A DNA stretch of 64,000 bases from Tubulanus polymorphus. Its lineage: Eukaryota > Nemertea > Palaeonemertea > Tubulaniformes > Tubulanidae. The translations under genes and the position numbers were made by a program. This document shows positions 56,476-64,000 of the stretch, piece after piece. Under the pieces are notes generated by a model. The model ran no database searches. It saw only the letters and a list, made by a program, of their open reading frames with translations, and was not told the origin of the DNA. The stretch covers positions 1,249,001 to 1,313,000 of the forward strand of contig NC_134029.1 of assembly GCF_964204645.1 (NCBI RefSeq), read 5' to 3'. The stretch's first letter is position 1; every line of letters begins with the position of its first letter.

Positions 56476-59400
56476 TCATGAATGACTGATACCGTACGCA
56501 CTGCTATATTTGCCTGTTGTCGCTCCCCTCCCCTGCTTCAGTTTCTCAAACCACTTCGGATTTTCCTGATTCGTCTGAAATGAGAATAACGCGATATCAA
56601 TTCATCACATTACAGGATAAACCTGCATTTCACGTCGCGTGATGACGATCGATCAATGCTCTGACAGCCCTGGCGAGCGTACAGACGAGAACGCACCACA
56701 GATTAGACTTACAAATAATGTCGCTCCTGGCTTATGAACATTTTCATCTTGAAACGTGGTATGTTTTTTGGTAGATCTCGCTGATCTCGGTGTAGTGGAT
56801 TTAGAATGCGGTGAACTACCGCTCAACTGCTGTTGACTCATATTCAATACAACTTGTTTCATTACAGCCATTTCCTGAAATAATACGTCAGTTACAACAG
56901 ACTGGGTAGACTGAGCAGCCCTGAACCACTCCTGCAGCTCTTCAGACATTCACCAATGTAGTATTTAAGCGTGGACGATCAGTTTTTTAGCCGATAAGTC
57001 TAGTGTTTAGTTGATACCTGTTTTTGATTTAGCAATCTCTCCAGATCAGCTGCCATCGTGTTACGCATTTTTGTCAGTTCCGATTTATCTTTTTCTAAAC
57101 GTCTATAAAAACCAGAAACAAACGTCGATCAGAAAGTAGTCCTTTCAAACATTTCATAAAATTGAAATAGAGACAGATATTTTACTCGATATCTTCAGTC
57201 ATCGTGTGAATTTGATCTTTCTGCGTCTTCATTTGTTGATCTCTCAATCTGATGCTGTCTATCAGGTAATTATACGGCTGTTGAGCGTTGTCCAGAATGT
57301 TATTCGTGTTCTTCAACTGAAGCAGATAAAATCACAAATATTGATAAGCAGCAGAAAGGACTGAAGGCTTATATAGAAGTATATCGTACGAATTACACGT
57401 TTTCGCGAACCTCTTCGGCGAGTTGTTGAACTTTAGCTTTCTCACGATCTATCTCTTTCTGTAATGATGAATTAGCTCTTTCCAGTTGTAGAACTCTACG
57501 CGCTAACTGAACGCTAAAATAACCAAACACACAATTATTTAAGTAAAAACACCAAGTAAAATGTTTCAGAAATGAGTGAATTCAGGCCGCGACCGGTTCC
57601 TTAATCTACCTTTGTTTCAGTCTTCGTTTAGTCGTACTGGGAACATTAGCTCCATAGCCGTAAGAAAACAGAACTCTTTCAGCTTCTTGTTCATTTTCAA
57701 CTGAAAAATACAGCAGCATTTTAATCAAAAATTAGCACAATTCACCGATTCTTCTATCACAGCGAAACAGCAAATTTACTTTCAGCCGATTGCATGACGA
57801 CATCATCCAGTTCCTGTTCTAATTTCTCATAAGTATCGAGCTTCGAAGATTTTTCCGAGAGTTGAGATTCTAAATCGGTGATTTTACGTTCGGTAGTAGT
57901 TTGTAGCGCGTAATACTCTTTAGTCAGAGCCTACAGTAAAAACATTCGATATTAAATCACTTCAAAGGACCCAGTTCCGAAGTTAGTGGTTAAATTTGAC
58001 TCACAGCCTCTCAACTCAGCCTTAGAGTCAAATTAAACCCAAAAAGTCAGCGTCACTGGTTCCTGTCTGTGGAACTTGAATCAAATCGCTACAAACCTCA
58101 GTTTTTTTCTGCAATTTCTCGTTTTCGATTTGACATTCTTTCAGATGTTTCACGGTTTCCTCGTAAACCATCTGCGTGCGTTCCAACTCAAACGATTTGA
58201 TTTTCAAATCATTTTGAACCTCGGATAATTTGTTGTCTCCGCTGATTTGCAGTTGACGGAAACTATACGAAATAAATCAGAAATATAATCGATACTTATA
58301 AACTTTAAAATCAGAATTCTAGACACACGGGACGGAATTACAATTCTACACTCACTCTGACATCAACTGTTCGTATTTATTCGACGCTTCTTTCTCAGAC
58401 ATTTGAGCGCGATCTTTTTCGGACGTGGCTAAATCTCGCGCTTCTCTAAGATTCCTAACAATCACAACAACAACAAGGAATACAACCGATTAAATCAACA
58501 ATAGTATAATTGAAACGATAAAATTCTCAGACGAAAAATCATAACTAGATTAGGAAACAGTACGTTTTTCATTTTTGTCAAAATTAAGATTTTAAATTTG
58601 AAACTGCATGTAGAGAGAATCCCACAATGACAAGGAAAAAGTCCGAAAATGTAACTTTGGGATAGTAGTTTATTCAACGTTTCGACTATATCGTAATAGT
58701 CATCTTCAGGAATACTGTATTCCTTGAGCTAGTGTAGTTTATTCAACGTTTCGACTATATCCTAATAGTCATCTTCAGGAATAATGAGATACAACAAAAT
58801 TTATGAGATATATATATATACAATCCATAGACAAAGAGACTAATTCAAGTAATCAGAGATGATATCACTCCTGAAGGAACTTGACTTTACTTTTGGCAGT
58901 CCTGGATTTGATATAGCATTTCTCATAATTTCGGAAGCTGGCGATGAGGTACCCAATGTGAAGAAGAAGAATTTGAAACTGCATACTACAGTATGGACGT
59001 TACTGTGTAGTGTTTGTTGTAGGGGAAGTAGAAGGTTTATAGTTTATACCTGTTTTCTCTTTCATACATCTCTCTTGTACTCGTTTTCAAACGATCGATT
59101 TCGTTTTCAGTTCGAACGCGAATCGTATTCAATTCTTCTTGTAATTTAATCTCGTATTCAGATTTATATTGTTCCCTACAAAATCGAAATAAACTCGAGT
59201 CAATTTAAAACACGTATCGAAATCTCTTAGAGCGCCGTGAAGATTCGTGGTTTCTATTCCTCGATGCAGGGCGAGACAAATGAAGAACCATTAACCATGA
59301 AACTGTGCCGCCACGAGGATCCATCAAAACATAGATTAATGAGACCTGGGGATCATTCATTTAATACGTACGCATAAAATTTGAATTTTTCAATCCCCCT

Positions 59401-61925
59401 CTTTACGCAAAATCGGCCATTTTTTCATATGCATTAAGCATTACAGTACGCAATTGCACTGAACCCTCCCACCTCCCCTAATGCGTACGTAATAAATGAA
59501 TGACCCCTGACCAGTACTCAGTGAGGACACGATGATTTTGTACCTCGAGCTGACGTATCTTTCATACATTTCTTCGCGTGCCTTCTTCGCCAGATCGATC
59601 TCAGACGTCAGTGTTTGTATGCGATCGTCGCCGTACATCACGCGGTTCTGTAGTTCGTTTACTTGTTTCGATAAATAATCTTTATCCTGAGTAATCATCG
59701 CTAACGAATGTTTTAAACTCGTTATCTGTAAACAAAAACAACAAATATTTGAATACATTAAAATCATTCATAATGTTCCACAGTTCTCGCTGTGTTCTTA
59801 CAGACCCGGGAATCTAAGATTCCCTAAAATATCCCAGACTTTTGTCCAAAAACATCCTGATTAAATTATAATATATCCTCACTGAGGGCTGTTTCTTATC
59901 AAGAGTATCCTTGTGTCACTCGTCACCAGCAACAACAAGTCATCAAATTCTCTAATATTTCCTCCAGGGAAACTCCAGAATTCCCTGATCTGTAAGATTC
60001 CATATTAAGTTTGACAATTAGATTCCTGCTGTTATTGTTCTATACCTCTTTGTATTGTTCGTCTCTTTCTTTAACCGCAGTTTGATAGGAAGCGTCTAGG
60101 AACGCGTGGTTCTGTTTCAACGTAACCAGATCTTGTTCGTACGTGTCTCGATCTCTATCGAAAATATATCAATATTTCATTATGAAATAGCTGAATTGAA
60201 ACGTAGGGGTTAAAACTCCGGAACTCTAGAGGTTGATGCGAGATAGAAACAAACAGCTCCTGGCTCCAGTTTTGTAGGCGTTCAGGCTTTACTTACTGTT
60301 TCACCTGGTCGTAATTCTCAATTCTAAAATCCCCGTATTGAACTTGGGATTTCGTATCGGCGAGTTCGAGCGTTAATTTCTGATGTTCAGTTTGAAGTTC
60401 TGAGTAGAGTTTTCGTTCCTGGTGTAAATTCTACAAAACGTTGAAGAATTAAAGGTTAGATTTAACAACATCTATGATTTAGATTGGTTAGGTTTGAATA
60501 CAACTGACCTGATGACACGTATCCAAATCATCGGTTGTTTTCTTTAAATCATCGGCTAATAAATCGCAATGATTCTTTATGGTTTCACTGAGCGTCTTTA
60601 AAGGATTCACTTTTTCAAATATTTTCATCTAGACAAAGAAAAATATCGCATTCGAGTTAAAGAATCCGTTAACATTCATTCTAAATAACTTAAAAAGTTA
60701 AAAGTGTTTGAACTCATTTTGACCGTAGAGTAACTTTAACTTTTAGAAAACAAGTTCATCGTCGAATGCTTGAACTCGCTGATAATTGAAAGTGAACTGA
60801 TGTAATGAACGCCGGGGATTTAGATTATAAATTTACCGATACGAATTGTTTCAGCGATATTTCAGTTTCGTCCTGTAATTTCAACTCGTCGTATTCCGAT
60901 TCAGCGATCATCAGATCTCCGCGTAGAGTACGTCGGACGTTTCCCGCTCGTTCCGACAGTTTCTCGTTGGCGTCTTCGAGCGATCTCTGACGATCCATGA
61001 TCGATTCCATCTCGCGTCGGATCTGATCCTGTCTGTGTTTAGACTCGTCCTGAGTGATCTTCAATTGAGCCTCGAGTCGCGCTTGTAGAATCTGTTTTTG
61101 ATGTACAACGTCGGCTAACTGCTCCTGTTACAAATACAATAATAACAACAACAACATAGTCAGTGCTAGTCTCATGAATTATCTCAGCCCAACAGATCAG
61201 TTATTCTTTGATGTAAGGAGTTTTAAGGAGAATTTTTCATATCTCAAGGAAGCGTCTGCATCACCTTCATATCCCAGTTACAACGGACTCCTAAATCGCT
61301 ACAGTTTATCTCGGTAAACCATTAATTCAGTGGTTTTGTTAGCAAGTTTTTATCCTTAACACTATCTAAACTCAAGTTCGGTTAGTAATTTGGTAACCTC
61401 CTAATTGGGTAAAAAAATCCTGGTTCTGCCAGTAACGTTACTGATCTACCTAGGCGAAGCCTATTAGCTTCATTAGTAACTGCCTATTTCTGAAAATTTA
61501 AGGAGTTTCCAGCATTCTTAAAAGAATTTTCTGTTTAGAAGAAGTTGTAGGGATCCAGCAGCAGGTTTCACCTCTGGTTAGTATTTGACTCGGGTCATCC
61601 TTCAACCACCGACCGAGATGACACAATTTATTTTTACCTCCAATTCTTCCATTTTCTGCATGTGTTCAGCCTTCATATTATCGATTACCAGCGTTTTCTG
61701 AGACAATTCAATCTTTAACAGCTGTAAATCGTGAGAAAGTTGTTTCTTTTCGAGGAGTTGTTTAGTAATTCGACTCTTACGATCTCTCCTCCTGGCTCCG
61801 GGATCGCTGGTTTCATCGGGTGACAGTGTGAAATCAGTGATCGGTTCACTCGTCTCTAAACCCGTTAAATCGCCTTCAGTTTCAAACTCTGTAAATGTTT
61901 TCGTGATTTCACCGCCTTCAGCCAT
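56476..61925 (-). CDS. PIBF1: Progesterone-induced-blocking factor 1 (PIBF1/CEP90), 16 exons
   Basis: Exons 61638-61925, 60837-61124, 60509-60628, 60297-60430, 60046-60154, 59544-59725, 59050-59175, 58356-58454, 58097-58262, 57780-57930, 57610-57700, 57411-57513, 57186-57316, 57018-57102, 56713-56874, 56476-56574; all phases close, 777 aa (human 757). Almost wholly coiled coil after an acidic 50-residue N-terminus. Landmarks shared with vertebrate PIBF1: [89 protein letters not shown], and [20 protein letters not shown] followed by [18 protein letters not shown]. The last exon encodes [10 protein letters not shown], like the human EAPEWSKKQK end. PIBF1/CEP90 is a centriolar satellite and distal-appendage factor needed for ciliogenesis. 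Exon 12 uses a weak donor (GAG|GTTCGC), chosen because it aligns without insertion. Confidence 0.96.
58660..58790. mobile_element. Duplicated Penelope-like terminal motif in PIBF1 intron 7
   Basis: Two direct copies of GTTTATTCAACGTTTCGACT followed by ATATC.TAATAGTCATCTTCAGGAATA, a typical Penelope-like element end. No coding region is attached. Confidence 0.5.
59348..59507. mobile_element. MITE-like element, ACGTACGCA family, copy 2
   Basis: Same inverted termini and internal sequence (AAAATCGGCCATTTTTTCAT) as the copy at 40967-41122, here inside PIBF1 intron 6. Confidence 0.8.
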
Positions 61926-64000
61926 GTTTTACAGATTCTAGCTTGCTTAAAATGGGTTAAAAATTATTGAAATCCGCGGAAAATAAAAGTAAAAAAGATG
62001 TTTGAATTTGGCACAGCGTCCAGTTGTAAATTGAGCGTACGCTTCTGTCGCCAGGCGCACTATTTAGCAAACAAAACCAATGAAACGAATATACAGACAA
62101 CGCGGTATCGGATGACGGTGCCGGACTGGCATCGGGACTCACCACGTTCCGAATTACGAAACGGAGTCTACATACATAATCGCGATTCAGCGTCCTCAAA
62201 TTAAAAGAAAATCTCTATATACATGTTACACAAATGCCAGCTGCTGGTAGAAGTTCGGCACATAAGTGTGGTGACCATCTTTTTGGTGTCGTTTCATCTC
62301 GCGGCCGCTTCTGAGTACTATGAATTATTCACTAAACGTGCTTTATCGAAAAAAGAAAAAAGAACAAATCATTCGAAAATAATCACATTAAATTTTTTCA
62401 GCTTTCCAAATGAATCAAAAGTAGCATAATTGTTTCGGATTCGTTGGATCGGGTAGTTGTATTTAAACAATGAGAAATGGTTTTTGTTATTTCCTGACGA
62501 GTGGCACTTCTATTGCTTAATGAATATTATAACATCATCAGCAGCAACAAAAAGCGGTTTTTTTCTCACTCACTCTCTCTCTCTATCTATCTCGGTCTCT
62601 CTCCTCTTGCTCTCTCTCTCTCTCTCTCTCCCTCTCTTCGGGTCGATAGCGCGTCAGTAAATCTATACATAACGCTACTGCTCGAGCGAGCGAGCGAGCG
62701 AGCGAGCGAAAAACATGCTGAGAATTACAGAGAACCACTGACGAAAAATTACATATTCTCTGTTCTTTAGAACACCGTTCACTGCGTCTAGAAAATCGTC
62801 GTCTAAGAATATGTTTGTCATCTCAATATGCACTGTTGCTGCTGATTTGTATTTATCCACACGTGGATTACGACTGTCGTAGATTTCAAATCGTAAGTAA
62901 AAAGTGAGTTCCACGTCACGTCTTTATGAGATTTTCTTGTTTGATTTGTGTGTGGACGATCGTGTTTAATTGCTCAATCTAACGACGTTTCTTTGCTGAT
63001 GAGATGTTAAGAAGTTAGGGGGAGGGGGAACATATTGCATTGCTCAATCCAGCGCAACTTTTCTTTAGTCAATAAAAACTCGACAAGATTGCCGATGCTA
63101 TCTTGCTATCTTCCATATGAAAGATCACTTTTCACATATAGAGTATTACAATTATATAGAAAACTGATCTTTAAACATCGCTTCATTGAAATTATCTACT
63201 TTTCATCAAGTACAAAATCCCATAGATTCATATGTTAGTGAATATTTCGTCTTCATACTTTCATACTGGATGTTGTGGAATGTTATAATTTTTCATCTGA
63301 CACAGGAACCGTGTTTAAGCTAAAACATTTTCATTGTTCACTCTTTCAATCTTTCATTCCTAACCGCACTTTCCTGATTACTGTAAGATTGCGGACCAAG
63401 TTCAGTGAGAATTACAGAATTAACTCCACGTTTCAGCTTTACACGAAAACTATACGCGAGGGAAACATAAACAGCTCTTATACAAATATTACCCGAGACT
63501 GTATGATATAACAACTGTATATGTTTGAACACGAGAGCTTAATGAGAACATGGTCTACCGTGATCAAACGTAATTCTCATTTTATAAAACGTGGCGTAAC
63601 TCGGAGGGATGTAGGAGAAACAGACCTGTTAGGGTAACTGTGTGTCCTCTAGGCACGAGGACGTGATGCTCACTCGGGTAATGCGAACATTAGATAAAAT
63701 ATCCCTAAAGACCGCATTGCTGATTACTCGCATTCGCGGCAATAAACTGAGACCAACGATAATACGTTCTAACTACGAAATGGTCACCGAAGATACATCA
63801 TTAACCATCTCTTCCTTCATGTCGAAGATTTATTTCTTCTTTTGTGCAGCCTCGTAACACTGGACCTCCTCCAGCCGCGAGGAATAGACAGTAATTTAGT
63901 ATGCACCATTATCGGGACGTGTCCGTCGCCGCCCGGCCGGCGGTATTGCTGTTCTTCGATGTGTACATGCCACCCGCCGATCGTTAATATGAACTAGGAA
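61926..64000. other. Intergenic stretch at the right edge
   Basis: No gene I can support. Contains a (TC)n run at about 62567-62635 and a (CGAG)n run at about 62684-62709. A 79-codon minus frame at 62675-62914 begins with protein-like ELTFYLRFEIYDSRNP but has no good splice sites. The last 150 bp are GC-rich. Confidence 0.5.

Noticed and set aside
58859-59149. 96-codon plus-strand frame
   Set aside because: Antisense to PIBF1 exon 7 and intron; no domain.
62675-62914. Minus-strand frame starting ELTFYLRFEIYDSRNP
   Set aside because: Looks faintly like a C2-type strand, but splice sites are poor, the CGAG repeat is inside the frame, and no adjoining exons were found.
63902-63988. GC-rich plus-strand mini-ORF ending in FFDVYMPPADR
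   Set aside because: Too short, no context, and at the window edge.

Overview
The window is nuclear DNA from an invertebrate animal. The genes have many short exons with GT-AG introns, the intergenic DNA is AT-rich, and microsatellites, minisatellites and short inverted-repeat elements are frequent. The gene set (a Mesh-type adhesion protein, an otopetrin, a GT92 glycosyltransferase, a four-member set of local rhodopsin-like receptors, and PIBF1, TAF7, AGA, NIPA and SMIM20 orthologues) fits a protostome, most likely a marine spiralian such as a mollusc, annelid or nemertean. The species is not determinable from the sequence alone.

Layout. 0.25-10.5 kb (minus): one 19-exon gene for a Mesh/SUSD2-like membrane protein (NIDO, IPT, AMOP, VWD, Sushi, TM); all splice phases close. 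13.2-25.4 kb: four intronless, closely related class A GPCR genes (two plus, two minus), interleaved with two GM2-activator-like (ML-type) secreted lipid-binding genes at 16.2-19.0 kb and a five-exon otopetrin proton-channel gene (21.7-26.6 kb, minus) that carries one of the GPCRs inside its first intron. 28.9-30.2 kb (plus): single-exon GT92 glycosyltransferase. 32.0-35.8 kb (minus): TAF7, with three intronic minisatellites. 37.1-39.4 kb (minus): aspartylglucosaminidase. 42.3-45.7 kb (minus): NIPA2-like Mg2+ transporter. 48.4-49.4 kb (plus): SMIM20/MITRAC7, whose first intron is almost wholly a 251-bp inverted repeat. 50.25-54.57 kb (plus): a strange array of about seven tandem exon-like units with constant 84-86-nt intron-like spacers, a TATA box upstream and polyadenylation signals downstream; best read as a candidate spliced lncRNA or microprotein gene. 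56.5-61.9 kb (minus): 16-exon PIBF1. The last 2 kb shows no gene I can support.

The housekeeping genes on the right (TAF7, AGA, NIPA, SMIM20, PIBF1) have unrelated jobs: transcription initiation, lysosomal glycoprotein breakdown, Mg2+ transport, cytochrome c oxidase assembly and centriolar satellites/cilia. The left part looks like a sensory and surface cluster: lineage-specific receptors with a non-canonical ERA motif, an acid-sensing channel, secreted lipid carriers and an epithelial adhesion protein. That functional link is inference from proximity. Exon models were built by hand from splice signals and reading-frame phase; no transcript data were available.
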